Source: Candidatus Collierbacteria bacterium (GTDB taxonomy: Bacteria; Patescibacteriota; Microgenomatia; UBA1400; MFAQ01). Taken from it: 45,612 bases of DNA. A model generated the notes under the pieces. That model worked only from the letters and a program-made list of their open reading frames with translations, did not search any database and had not been told where the DNA came from. The position numbers and the translations under genes are program-made. Where the stretch lies: assembly GCA_903884375.1 (NCBI GenBank), contig CAISER010000009.1:1-45612 (forward strand), given 5' to 3'. Of the stretch, positions 27,570 to 36,702 are shown piece by piece. Numbering within the stretch: the first letter of the stretch is position 1; the number at the start of each line of letters is the position of its first letter.

Positions 27570-29660
27570 TCAGTGTTGCGTTGCCATTATCGTCACTGTA
27601 ATTGTTTTCTGAATCGCATCTGAAAGTGTTGGTGTCGTCAATCTCAAATCAAAGGATTGGGTCCCATTTACAGCAACATTCAGCACTGGAGCGGGTGGCC
27701 CTGCGTATGTATCTGCCGATACGAATTTTGTCCAATTATTTCCTCCATCAATAGAAAACTCATGGGTAAAAACATTAATATTGGTGTTGCTTCCCAACAA
27801 CCAGCCCTCTCCCCCCGTTGCCACACTTGTTTTTATCGTAAAATCTTCATTCACATTACCAATGTTCCTGGCTGTCGGGGTGGTACCTAATTCTAAAGTA
27901 CTTTTTGATGTGTTAAAAGGTATCGCTCCATAACTCACAGTTCCATTCGCTGAAATACTCACCGAAATTACTGCGATAAAACCTCTATCGTTGGCTGATA
28001 TTTGTTGACTCGCCCCGTTGGCATTCAATAAACATTGATAATACCGGCCACTACCATCCCCAGGTAATTCAGTATCGTTATACGACGAAGAAGTTGCTCC
28101 ATTAAGATTAGAATAATTGGCATTACTATCTGCAGCAGATCTTTGCCATTGATAAGTAAGCGACCCAACACTTCTATATCCTCTGTTGGCAGTTGAGATT
28201 TGTTGAGTTGCTCCAGTTGCATTTAATATGCACTTGTAATATCGACCGACACCCGCATTGGCCGATGTCCCGTTTAAACTCAAATTTACTTGTGATTGTG
28301 ATATACCGTCACTCGCAACCGTTGTCCCGGCAGTAATTGTAGGGGCGGGGGCTCCAGTGTCACTATATATTGCTGAAGTTGCCCCTCCAATATCAGAGTA
28401 ACTAGCATCACTATCAGCAGCAGATCTTTGCCATTGATAAGAAAGTGACCCAACACCACGATAACCGGTATTAGTCGTACTGTCTGCACTATTTCCTGTC
28501 GCGTTAGATGCCACCACTTTATATGTATGTGTTGTTCCATTGTTTGCAGACGCTCCAGACAAACTCAAGTCCACTTGTGCCGTACTTGTCCCATCACTAG
28601 CCACCGTTGTTCCAGGGGTAATACTCGGTGCTGTCGCTCCGCTATCATCATAAGTCGCAACGTCGCCAACAAGACCCAAGTCAGTCGAATCACGCCACAC
28701 TCTATAATTTGTTGCTCCGGTCGATTTTGTCCAAGATATAGTCACTTTATCTGTGTATGTCCCATCGGTTGCTGTCACGTTTGTCGGTGCCGCAGGTTTG
28801 GTGAGAAAGGTTGTCTCTGTACCATAACCAGTACCGATGGTGTTTGTAGCATATGCATTTATGTAGTATGTTGTTCCTGAAGAGAGACCAGAAAGAGACG
28901 CTGTAAATGCTCCTGTACCTCCCGATCCAGATCCTGCTGCAGTGCTATCCGCTGTTGTGCAACCAGCAGAAGTTTTATAACATACACCCCAAGCACTCGC
29001 GTTTATTCCTCCTGTACTTGTAATATTCCCATTTCCAGTTGCTGTGGAAGATTCAACAGCACTAGCAGCTTGGGTAGTAACAGTTGGAGCAGTCGGCCCA
29101 GTATAATCGACAACCACTTTGACATAATCTACATAGGCCGTATGAGCCGTATTATCTGTTCTTTCAAATCTCAAAATCGCCCAAAATCCACTGGCACCTG
29201 TTGCTTTTAAATTGGCCGTTGTTAATCCGGATGGTGAACGATTTACCAGTTCGAAACTAGTAGTTCCTGTTGTATCAGAAGTTCCGGTGCCAACTTCTGA
29301 TCCACCAGATTTTGCTCCTAAATACAATACCGGGCCACTGCTATCAATTGCTGAGTTTTTCCATTCTGCCGTTAAAGTGACCGAATTAATCGTCGAACCA
29401 TCAGGAATACCGGATAAATCAAAACCATAAAGTGTTCCATACCATGTATTTTTTGCCGTTCCCACTCTTGATGCAAAATTCGTCCCATCGTCGGTATACG
29501 CATAAGTTGGATCAGTCCAACCAGCAAGAGATCCATCGGTAGAATTCGATGTGGCATACACCGTTGTCGTTGTTGCATTTACTTCTTTTGATCCAGCTGG
29601 AAACATCAAAACAAAAAGACATACTCCCAAAAATAATCTCCAATACTTTATCATTTTCAT
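27570..29660 (-). CDS. Secreted 696-aa surface protein: N-terminal beta domain, FN3-like and Ig-like repeats, C-terminal coat/WxL-like domain
   Basis: Signal peptide; repeats 'GYRGVGSLSYQWQRSAADSDASYSDIGGATS' / 'GYRSVGSLTYQWQRSAADSNANYSNLNGATS'; C-terminus 'VSISANGTVSYGAIPF...TQSFDLRLTTPTLSDAIQKTITVTIMATQH'. Confidence 0.7.
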   Translation of the reverse strand: MKMIKYWRLFLGVCLFVLMFPAGSKEVNATTTTVYATSNSTDGSLAGWTDPTYAYTDDGTNFASRVGTAKNTWYGTLYGFDLSGIPDGSTINSVTLTAEWKNSAIDSSGPVLYLGAKSGGSEVGTGTSDTTGTTSFELVNRSPSGLTTANLKATGASGFWAILRFERTDNTAHTAYVDYVKVVVDYTGPTAPTVTTQAASAVESSTATGNGNITSTGGINASAWGVCYKTSAGCTTADSTAAGSGSGGTGAFTASLSGLSSGTTYYINAYATNTIGTGYGTETTFLTKPAAPTNVTATDGTYTDKVTISWTKSTGATNYRVWRDSTDLGLVGDVATYDDSGATAPSITPGTTVASDGTSTAQVDLSLSGASANNGTTHTYKVVASNATGNSADSTTNTGYRGVGSLSYQWQRSAADSDASYSDIGGATSAIYSDTGAPAPTITAGTTVASDGISQSQVNLSLNGTSANAGVGRYYKCILNATGATQQISTANRGYRSVGSLTYQWQRSAADSNANYSNLNGATSSSYNDTELPGDGSGRYYQCLLNANGASQQISANDRGFIAVISVSISANGTVSYGAIPFNTSKSTLELGTTPTARNIGNVNEDFTIKTSVATGGEGWLLGSNTNINVFTHEFSIDGGNNWTKFVSADTYAGPPAPVLNVAVNGTQSFDLRLTTPTLSDAIQKTITVTIMATQH

Positions 29661-29674
29661 TTTTCTACTTCATC

Positions 29675-30361
29675 TTAGCGACCATCTCCTTTTTTGTCCA
29701 TCAATATCAAACTATAAGGCGTTTTCGCCACCAACACATAACCAAGACTCATCAAATACTTCACTATCTCCGATCGTTTTGGATTCATAAAATCAAACTC
29801 CAAATCCTCGCAGATGATTATTCTTGGCCGGAACTTTTTCCAATCGTTTGACTCCAACACTTCCAAATCCATGCCCTCAACGTCAACCGACATTAGGTCA
29901 ATTTTTACTCCCTCCAATCCCGTACTCGCCATAATATCTCTCAAAGGCATCACTGCTACATTTACTTTTCGCCAAAATTTTCTTTCAGCTTGATTAATAT
30001 TTTTCTTTGCTTGGACTTTAGAAAAAGTGTTTGACGCTCCATCGGCAAACTCAAAATATTCCAATACATCTTTCTTTTCTCCCACTCCCATTTCCACAAA
30101 TTTGTCGCGTGGCCTAACCTTAGAAAAATCATCCTTAGCTCCCGGTCTAGGCTCCACACACACCCCTCTCCACCCTCGTTTATAAAACAAATAAGTGTTG
30201 GAAAACTGTTTTGGGTGAAATGCTCCCACGTCAACATAAACACCTTTATTTTTCTTTCCTAATTCGATATCGACCACAATATCCTCACCCGACTGGGCAT
30301 AAGACCGCTTCCCAAACCAGTCATAGAGAGGCGACAGTAATATTTTTTCTCTAATACCCAC
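29675..30361 (-). CDS. FkbM family methyltransferase
   Basis: 'SYAQSGEDIVV...GVYVDVGAFHPKQFSNTYLFYKRGWRGVCVEPRP...IDLMSVDVEGMDLEVL'; GTG start. Confidence 0.9.
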   Translation of the reverse strand: MGIREKILLSPLYDWFGKRSYAQSGEDIVVDIELGKKNKGVYVDVGAFHPKQFSNTYLFYKRGWRGVCVEPRPGAKDDFSKVRPRDKFVEMGVGEKKDVLEYFEFADGASNTFSKVQAKKNINQAERKFWRKVNVAVMPLRDIMASTGLEGVKIDLMSVDVEGMDLEVLESNDWKKFRPRIIICEDLEFDFMNPKRSEIVKYLMSLGYVLVAKTPYSLILMDKKGDGR

Positions 30362-30390
30362 ATCCCTATTTTAATTGATAAACTGAAAGT

Positions 30391-30552
30391 ATGTTAACTT
30401 CAAGAGATACTGTTCAAATGGAAACAGTTTATTGCACGAAGAAGGATATGGAAGATTTTAGAAAAGAGTTCAAAGATACTCTCCAAAAAAATAAACTCGA
30501 AATTATCACTGAAATTAAAAAAACTCGTAAAGAGATGTCAAAATGGAAATAA
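30391..30552 (+). CDS. Small charged, probably coiled-coil protein (53 aa)
   Basis: Hand translation: MLTSRDTVQMETVYCTKKDMEDFRKEFKDTLQKNKLEIITEIKKTRKEMSKWK, stop at 30550-30552; overlaps start of next ORF by 10 nt. Confidence 0.4.
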   Translation: MLTSRDTVQMETVYCTKKDMEDFRKEFKDTLQKNKLEIITEIKKTRKEMSKWK

Positions 30553-31910
30553 GGCATCGATTTTCACCATCGCACTTTTTCATTCTCTCCATTATTTTTA
30601 GTCTTTTTCTTGTCTTTTCCATTTTGGCTCTCAAACCAATAAAGCCCTTTCTTCCCTATTTAAATTTTCTTTTAGGAACAGAAAAACCCACTTCCTATCT
30701 CATTCTCTTGGGTAACGACGCCGAGACAAGAGCCAATGGTGGCTTTGCTGGTTCCTACGCCAAACTTATCATCACCAATCGCAAAGTGCAAAAGCAATCT
30801 CCATCATCCAATAATAATCTTCTATTCCGAATCTTCCGCATTACGCCAACAATCGATCTTTCTTTCCAAGATATCTATGTTCCCAATGGTCAGCTCCAAG
30901 GATATGTCGCCCCACCAGCTCCCGTTCAAGAAGCTTTTCAGCATGGCACTTGGCAATTAGCCAACGCCGATTGGGAACCGGACTTTCCTACTGCCGCCAC
31001 CACCATCAGATGGTTCATGGAAAAAGGTGACGAAATAAATCCCGATAATCTTATTATCTTAAATCTCACCACCATCAAAAAAATCCTTGATGTTGTTGGT
31101 TCATTTACTGTATCAGAATATAACGCTCAAATTACTCCCGACAACTTATACCTCTTTCTCCAAGGCAAAGCCGAAGTCAATTTTTTCCCCGGTTCTACAC
31201 AAAAAAAAGATGCCCTTACCGCTGTCGGCCATTCTTTTAAGAATGCCATTTTAAATCTGCCTCTTAGGAAAAAGCTAAAAATCGCCCAAATTCTCTATCA
31301 AGATTTACAAAATCAAAACATTGTTGCCAACTCCACCAATCAGGATTTTCAAGCTCTCTTGGAAAAGAAAAACTTTGCTGGGAAACTCACAAGCAGTACT
31401 CCCGACACCTTCCTCATGATCGAAGTCAATTTAGGTGCCAACAAAGCCAATGCCTACATTACCCGCCAGACTACTCACAAAATTACCTTTCAAAATAATC
31501 AGACAACTCACTTTCTAGCCGTAAACTTCCAAAACTCCTCTCCGGAAGCTAACCCCAATCCGCCTTTTCATTATGGAGGAGATTACAAATTCTTCCTTCG
31601 TTTTTACATTCCGTCAAACGCCCAAAACATCCAAATCGCCACTCCTTCTTCGTCAATACAACCAGTCAAAATCTCCATGCAATCTCCGATAATTACTCAA
31701 AAATACGACCTCACCGAAATTGGTCTCTGGCAAATCACCCCTACCCAAAACCAATCGACTATTACTCTTTCGTATTCTCTACCAGTTTCAGCCGAAAACT
31801 ACTCCCTCACCATTCTCAAACAACATGGTCTTGTTACTTCTCCCCAAACAATTAATATTGGTGACAAAACTTATGAAACCAAGCTAGAAAACGACTATTC
31901 TCTCAACTAA
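30543..31910 (+). CDS. DUF4012-type membrane-anchored protein
   Basis: N-terminal TM; 'YLILLGNDAETRANGGFAGSYAKLIITNRKV', 'DIYVPNGQLQGYVAPPAPVQ'. Confidence 0.75.
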   Translation: MEIRHRFSPSHFFILSIIFSLFLVFSILALKPIKPFLPYLNFLLGTEKPTSYLILLGNDAETRANGGFAGSYAKLIITNRKVQKQSPSSNNNLLFRIFRITPTIDLSFQDIYVPNGQLQGYVAPPAPVQEAFQHGTWQLANADWEPDFPTAATTIRWFMEKGDEINPDNLIILNLTTIKKILDVVGSFTVSEYNAQITPDNLYLFLQGKAEVNFFPGSTQKKDALTAVGHSFKNAILNLPLRKKLKIAQILYQDLQNQNIVANSTNQDFQALLEKKNFAGKLTSSTPDTFLMIEVNLGANKANAYITRQTTHKITFQNNQTTHFLAVNFQNSSPEANPNPPFHYGGDYKFFLRFYIPSNAQNIQIATPSSSIQPVKISMQSPIITQKYDLTEIGLWQITPTQNQSTITLSYSLPVSAENYSLTILKQHGLVTSPQTINIGDKTYETKLENDYSLN

Positions 31911-32704
31911 AACCCTTTTCTGAACTTAGGTATTTTTCTCTTTATTGTCACACCATTATTCATTACCGCCACATTGTTTCTCCTGATTTTTTTTGATGAA
32001 ATTATCCTTCGAGTCGAATCCCTTCCTATTTTTCGAGAAACAATCGACACTTTCTCTGACTTACTTTCAATTTCTTTTCTAATAGACTTAAAATCCACAA
32101 AATTAACTCCCGCCAACTCTTTTATCTCCCTAGCCGTTCTTTCCGCTCTCGCTAAAATCGTTATCTTTTTCTTTTTAGCTTTCAAATACTCCACGATTGG
32201 GGCAAAATCTCCATCTCCCGACATCACAATAGCTTCATTGTACTGGCTCATATAGCGCATCATGTCAAAAGTCAGGTCCACATCACAATTGGCCTTGGTT
32301 GTGGTTATTCCTTCGGTACTAACAAACACTTTTGTCGGTTTAATCCGAAGGTCATAGCCAAATTTTTCCAAATCCCGATAAAACATCGCCCTATTTAAAT
32401 GTGCTTCCAATAGCACCTTTTCTTCTTCCGTTCTCTTTATCCCTGCACTCACTTCGCCTTTGACAGATAACATCTCATTCTCATAAAACTTCACCAGCTT
32501 CCCCAAATTCAGCTTCTTACCTTCTTCTTTATATGTCTCCACGTCCACACCGGCATAATAAAACACCTTGGTTACAGCAAACTTCGCCCGTAAATAGGCA
32601 ATTAGTTTTTCATAATCAATCCGAAAATGCATACTTCTCTCTCCACCATAAAACAAATTCGCTGCATCAATGAAAGCGTATATCGACCTACCTCTTTTAT
32701 CCAT
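31907..32704 (-). CDS. NYN domain (LabA/DUF88-like) protein with basic C-terminal tail
   Basis: 'RGRSIYAFIDAANLFYGGE', 'CDVDLTFDMMRYMSQYNEAIVMSGDGDFAPIVEYLKAKKKKITIL'. Confidence 0.88.
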   Translation of the reverse strand: MDKRGRSIYAFIDAANLFYGGERSMHFRIDYEKLIAYLRAKFAVTKVFYYAGVDVETYKEEGKKLNLGKLVKFYENEMLSVKGEVSAGIKRTEEEKVLLEAHLNRAMFYRDLEKFGYDLRIKPTKVFVSTEGITTTKANCDVDLTFDMMRYMSQYNEAIVMSGDGDFAPIVEYLKAKKKKITILARAERTAREIKELAGVNFVDFKSIRKEIESKSEKVSIVSRKIGRDSTRRIISSKKIRRNNVAVMNNGVTIKRKIPKFRKGF

Positions 32705-32724
32705 ATCTTGATTGTATCCTTATT

Positions 32725-33564
32725 TTACTTAATCTTTTTTCGCACTATTGAACCTAAAAAATTTTGCTCAGTCACCACTTTCTTACCAGTTTTTTCTTCC
32801 AGTTCCAACCGGGCATTTCTAGCAATTTTTCCACCTTTATGTGCAGGAAACTTATTCTCCCAAAAACCCGTGGACTTTTCTACCTCAGCAATTTTTCTAG
32901 TCGACATCTCCGCCAAAGCAGTAAAAATCAACTCCGCCTCACTCATATGATCTCGTAAATTTTGCTGTTTCAGTCCTTTAAGATTTTTATGCTCTTTTAC
33001 GGTCAGTTCAGACCACTCTTCATGAATAATATTTGTGAGAATTGCAAATTCTTCCGTTTTACTAACTTCATGAGTCTTCCAGTAATCAGTCAATTTGTTT
33101 CTGGTTTCTTGACCCATCATTCTTCTTTGGATCCATTCTTCACTCCTACCCATTTTTCTCCAGTACAGACGACCACGGTTGATAGATTTTTCAGGGTCGG
33201 AAATGTCTTGAATTCTCTCATAACCCACCTTTGCCAACCATAGTTTTATCGATTCTGCCTTTGGAGAAGGAACACTTTGAATTATTCGAAACATCACCTC
33301 AGTATCCGCTACATCAGTTAGGCGCATTTTCCCGTCTGCCGCCATTAATTTCAACCGGTGACATTTTGTCACCACTTCACTATCTTCATCTCGCAGTCTC
33401 TCAGCAAGTTTATTCCAATATTTTCTTGGATCAACACTTCCCGTCAAAGCCCCCATAATATCCACCACCGAAAAATACCATTTCTCTTCTTTATCGCTCC
33501 ATTGTCGGCGAATATTTTTACCATCAAAAACCACAAGCCTTTTTTCCTCAATTTCTTTATCCAT
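32725..33564 (-). CDS. BRO-N/DinD-like protein
   Basis: 'KNIRRQWSDKEEKWYFSVVDIMGALTGSVDPRKYWNKLAERL...'; ATG at 33564 (MDKEIEEKRL) preferred over track start 33585. Confidence 0.75.
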   Translation of the reverse strand: MDKEIEEKRLVVFDGKNIRRQWSDKEEKWYFSVVDIMGALTGSVDPRKYWNKLAERLRDEDSEVVTKCHRLKLMAADGKMRLTDVADTEVMFRIIQSVPSPKAESIKLWLAKVGYERIQDISDPEKSINRGRLYWRKMGRSEEWIQRRMMGQETRNKLTDYWKTHEVSKTEEFAILTNIIHEEWSELTVKEHKNLKGLKQQNLRDHMSEAELIFTALAEMSTRKIAEVEKSTGFWENKFPAHKGGKIARNARLELEEKTGKKVVTEQNFLGSIVRKKIK

Positions 33565-33604
33565 AACTAAATATAAACCAAACAATACCCGAATTCAACA
33601 ACTC

Positions 33605-35116
33605 TTACCCCCCATCCTTAAGCGAAGCCAAAAACTCCTTGTTACTCTTGGTCTTTTGCAAACGGGACAAAAGGACTTCCGTTCTTTCATTGTCGCCAAG
33701 TATATCAAGCATTCGACGCATAAGGATAATACTCTGGTACTCCACGTTATCAAAAAGCAGGTCATCACGACGGGTTCCACTTCTATTTACATCTATAGCC
33801 GGATAAATTCTTCTTTCTGCCAAATGACGGTCAAGGTGAAGCTCCATATTGCCCGTTCCCTTAAACTCTTCATAAACCAAGTCGTCCATTCTTGAACCGG
33901 TATCCACTAAAGCTGTGCCAATAATGGTCAAACTTCCGCCACCTTCGATTTTACGAGCCGCACCAAAGAATTTTTTAGGCGGATACAAAGCAGCTGGGTC
34001 AAATCCACCCGAAAGTGTACGGCCTGATGTTGGAATTGCTAAGTTGTAAGCACGAGCCAAACGAGTCACGGAGTCAAGCAATATCACTACATCTTTCCCC
34101 TGCTCCACAAGCCTCTTGGCACGTTCCAGCGCAATCTCGGCCACCTTTGTCTGTTCTTCGGCTTTCTCGTCAAAATTTGAAGCCGCAGTCTCACCAAGCA
34201 TTGCTGAATCTTTAGTAATCGCTTTAATGTGTCGGGAAATGTCGGTTACTTCTTCAGGACGTTCACCCACTAAGACAGCAATGATATGAATTTCAGGATA
34301 ATTAGCCGCAATTCCCGAAGAAATCTCTTTCAACACGGTTGTTTTCCCGGCTTTGGGAGGCGAAACAATAATTCCACGTTGTCCCCGTCCAATTGGAGCA
34401 CAAAGATCAATCAAACGCGTTGATAATATTTCTTTTCCTGTTTCTAGTTTTAATTTCTCAAATGGGAAAATAGGAATCCCTTTTTCAAATCTTGGTCTTT
34501 CCAATATTTTTGTAGCATCTTCACCATTTATCTTAGTAATCTGCACCATATTCCAGTAAGGCTCGTTGTCCTTAGGTCTTCTAGCCAAACCCATCACCAC
34601 ATCTCCGGCACGAAGTTTGGCACTTCTGGCCATCTGAGAGGATATAAAGACATCATTTTCTCCTGGTCGGTACTCCGCTCGGGCCATTGCTCGGCCATCG
34701 GTTCCAAAAACGTCCACAATACCTGTTACTTCTTCGGTAATCACTGGTTCTTGTGGTCTTGGAGTAAAAGATGGACGCATCATTGGTCTTTGCTGGTAAG
34801 CAGGACGAACAAAAGGTCTACCTTGATATTGTGGAGGTAATTGGTTTCCGGGAACGCTCGGTCGAGTCTGAGAAGCTGAAATCACAGGCACGGCTCCGTT
34901 ATCGGCATCATTGGTCTTGGAAATAACAGGTTCGGAAACAGTAGAAACTGGTTGTATAACTTCAACTGGAGCCACAATAGGCTCAGCGACAACTGGTTCT
35001 GCAACAACTGGCTTTTCTGTAATCAGTCCGCCTTTGGCGGATGTAATCAGTCCGCCATTTGAAAGTCCGCTTTTAGCGGAGACGGAAACACGTTTTGTCT
35101 TGGCTTTATCTGCCAT
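33605..35116 (-). CDS. rho: Transcription termination factor Rho with low-complexity N-terminal extension
   Basis: 'GRGQRGIIVSPPKAGKTTVLKEIS', 'IIAVLVGERPEEVTDISR', 'VILLDSVTRLARAYN'; first about 130 aa Pro/Val/Gln-rich. Confidence 0.95.
   Translation of the reverse strand: MADKAKTKRVSVSAKSGLSNGGLITSAKGGLITEKPVVAEPVVAEPIVAPVEVIQPVSTVSEPVISKTNDADNGAVPVISASQTRPSVPGNQLPPQYQGRPFVRPAYQQRPMMRPSFTPRPQEPVITEEVTGIVDVFGTDGRAMARAEYRPGENDVFISSQMARSAKLRAGDVVMGLARRPKDNEPYWNMVQITKINGEDATKILERPRFEKGIPIFPFEKLKLETGKEILSTRLIDLCAPIGRGQRGIIVSPPKAGKTTVLKEISSGIAANYPEIHIIAVLVGERPEEVTDISRHIKAITKDSAMLGETAASNFDEKAEEQTKVAEIALERAKRLVEQGKDVVILLDSVTRLARAYNLAIPTSGRTLSGGFDPAALYPPKKFFGAARKIEGGGSLTIIGTALVDTGSRMDDLVYEEFKGTGNMELHLDRHLAERRIYPAIDVNRSGTRRDDLLFDNVEYQSIILMRRMLDILGDNERTEVLLSRLQKTKSNKEFLASLKDGG
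35027..35080. repeat. Two short palindromes with TTT loops inside the rho N-terminal coding region
   Basis: TCCGCCtttGGCGGA (35027-35041) and TCCGCTtttAGCGGA (35066-35080), with a related half-site TCCGCC at 35051-35056. Confidence 0.8.
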
Positions 35117-35369
35117 AAGATTAGGAATTAGTTATTTAATAAATAAGAAAGCTTGAAAAATTCATCTAGAATATGGATTGGAAGGGAAATTAGATAGGAA
35201 CAACTTAATTCTACATCGTCATAATTCCCTGTCAATACCACTCTCCAGATTTCGTTTTTTCGATGTGCACCTTTCATCCCGCTCCTTGATCCAAATACCA
35301 ATAATCCTGCAACAAGAAAAATGAATGAGAGATCAAAAACTCCCAACGAAAGGTCAAAATCTCCAAATA

Positions 35370-35558
35370 ATGATAAAGACAAAACACATTACCTTCGAGT
35401 TTTTTGAAGCTCTTGAAATTCTTGAGAATTCTTTGAACCAATACAAAGCAGCTTGGTTAAACGGTATTAAGCGGATTAAGGGTGAAACGCGTAAGGCCTT
35501 AGCTGCAGCGCCAGGTTTTGAGGAAAGGCACTGCGAACCAAACCCATTTCACCTTTAA
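35370..35558 (+). CDS. Hypothetical small protein
   Basis: 'MIKTKHITFEFFEALEILENSLNQYKAAWLNGIKRIKGETRKALAAAPGFEERHCEPNPFHL'; no recognised family, weak support. Confidence 0.25.
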   Translation: MIKTKHITFEFFEALEILENSLNQYKAAWLNGIKRIKGETRKALAAAPGFEERHCEPNPFHL

Positions 35559-35838
35559 TCAACTCAACAATATGTCAAACTAGGCAGCAGTATATCACTC
35601 GAAGCTATTTTTGTCAAATCTTATCCCAAAAATCACCATAAATATATCAATCTACAAACTTCTACTACACTAAACTTTCCTTTTCTCTCACAAAATAATG
35701 GCTCAAATATCTTGTCGAAAGTATTACTCCACCGGCCCGGAACAAGCCATTGTTTATACCACCCAACTCTCCCCGCTCCTCTTAATCGAGGCTAATAATA
35801 TGAGTCAAAGGCTGTTTTTCTTTTCTCAGCAAACTCTA

Positions 35839-35844
35839 TATACT
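35839..35844 (+). promoter_or_regulatory. -10-like TATACT, 7 nt upstream of the sortase ATG
   Basis: Sequence TATACTaatatatATG; no clear -35. Confidence 0.45.
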
Positions 35845-35851
35845 AATATAT

Positions 35852-36490
35852 ATGCGTCTCACCAAAAAATCTTTCGCCTCTATAGGTGTTGTCCTTTGGT
35901 TCTTCGCCATCATTCTGGCTCTTCTTCCCTCTTGGCCTCATCTCTATTACCGTCTTTTTCCAAAAACTTCAATCACCCTTGCCTCCACAATCGGCCAAAC
36001 CGTCACCAAAGCCGACTCTGCGACGTTTGCTAACCCAATTACCACGCCAGACGCCACCGAAGTACCCCTCCCTGATATCGACCCCTCCCTTCCCAGGGAA
36101 AATGGCCTCATTATCGAAAAAATAGGCGTCAGAGGTCAACTTCACGAAGGTAGTGATTGGGAAAACATCTTAAAACTGGGTATTTGGCGGGTTCCCGACT
36201 TTGGCACTCCTGAAGACGACTCCAAACCATTAATCCTTGCCGCTCATCGTTGGGGATATCTCGACTGGTCTCCTGCTTTCCGTAAATTAAATTCTTTCTA
36301 CAGTTTACCCAATTTAAAAATTGGCGACGCCATAAAGGTCATTTGGAACCAACGTCCATACGAATACAAAGTTTACTCGACATCCACAGGCACAAAAATA
36401 ACCGAATACAATGCGAATCTGATCCTGTACACCTGTCAATTATGGAATAGCCCTGTTAGACTTTTTGTCTATGCAAATAGAATCTTTTAA
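35852..36490 (+). CDS. Sortase family transpeptidase
   Basis: N-terminal TM; His in 'LILAAHRWGYLDW', Cys and Arg in 'NLILYTCQLWNSPVRLFVYANRIF'. Confidence 0.85.
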   Translation: MRLTKKSFASIGVVLWFFAIILALLPSWPHLYYRLFPKTSITLASTIGQTVTKADSATFANPITTPDATEVPLPDIDPSLPRENGLIIEKIGVRGQLHEGSDWENILKLGIWRVPDFGTPEDDSKPLILAAHRWGYLDWSPAFRKLNSFYSLPNLKIGDAIKVIWNQRPYEYKVYSTSTGTKITEYNANLILYTCQLWNSPVRLFVYANRIF

Positions 36491-36667
36491 AATTGCCAAT
36501 GGTGTGTATCCACTGTTGTAAAGACCTCCTTGTCAAGTTCTTTATTTATGCAGACTAGAAAGATAAATCACCCAAAAGGCACCTCCATGCACTTTTAATT
36601 ATCCTTTTTGTGTCTAGATATCCAGCCTGGTATCACCAAATAAATTCTCACATATTATCACTATAGG

Positions 36668-36696
36668 TTGACAATTCAGCCTGACAATGCTATACT
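36668..36696 (+). promoter_or_regulatory. Consensus sigma70-like promoter for the candidate sortase substrate gene
   Basis: TTGACA-17 bp-TATACT; ATG is 6 nt after the -10, so the transcript is probably leaderless. Confidence 0.75.
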
Positions 36697-36702
36697 CCCG
36701 CC

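Noticed and set aside
28527-28880. 117-aa Cys-rich plus-strand ORF
   Set aside because: Antisense of the FN3/Ig-like surface gene; cysteines arise from reverse complement of Thr/Ala codons
35128-35382. 84-aa minus-strand hydrophobic ORF
   Set aside because: No family resemblance or start signal; overlaps an equally weak opposite-strand ORF
35440-35570. Possible tRNA or structured RNA downstream of rho region
   Set aside because: No cloverleaf with TPsiC-like arm could be built by eye; left as unexplained intergenic DNA with a weak ORF
35698-36033. 111-aa ORF overlapping the sortase N-terminus
   Set aside because: Overlaps the sortase in another frame, no homology; the sortase frame is clearly the coding one
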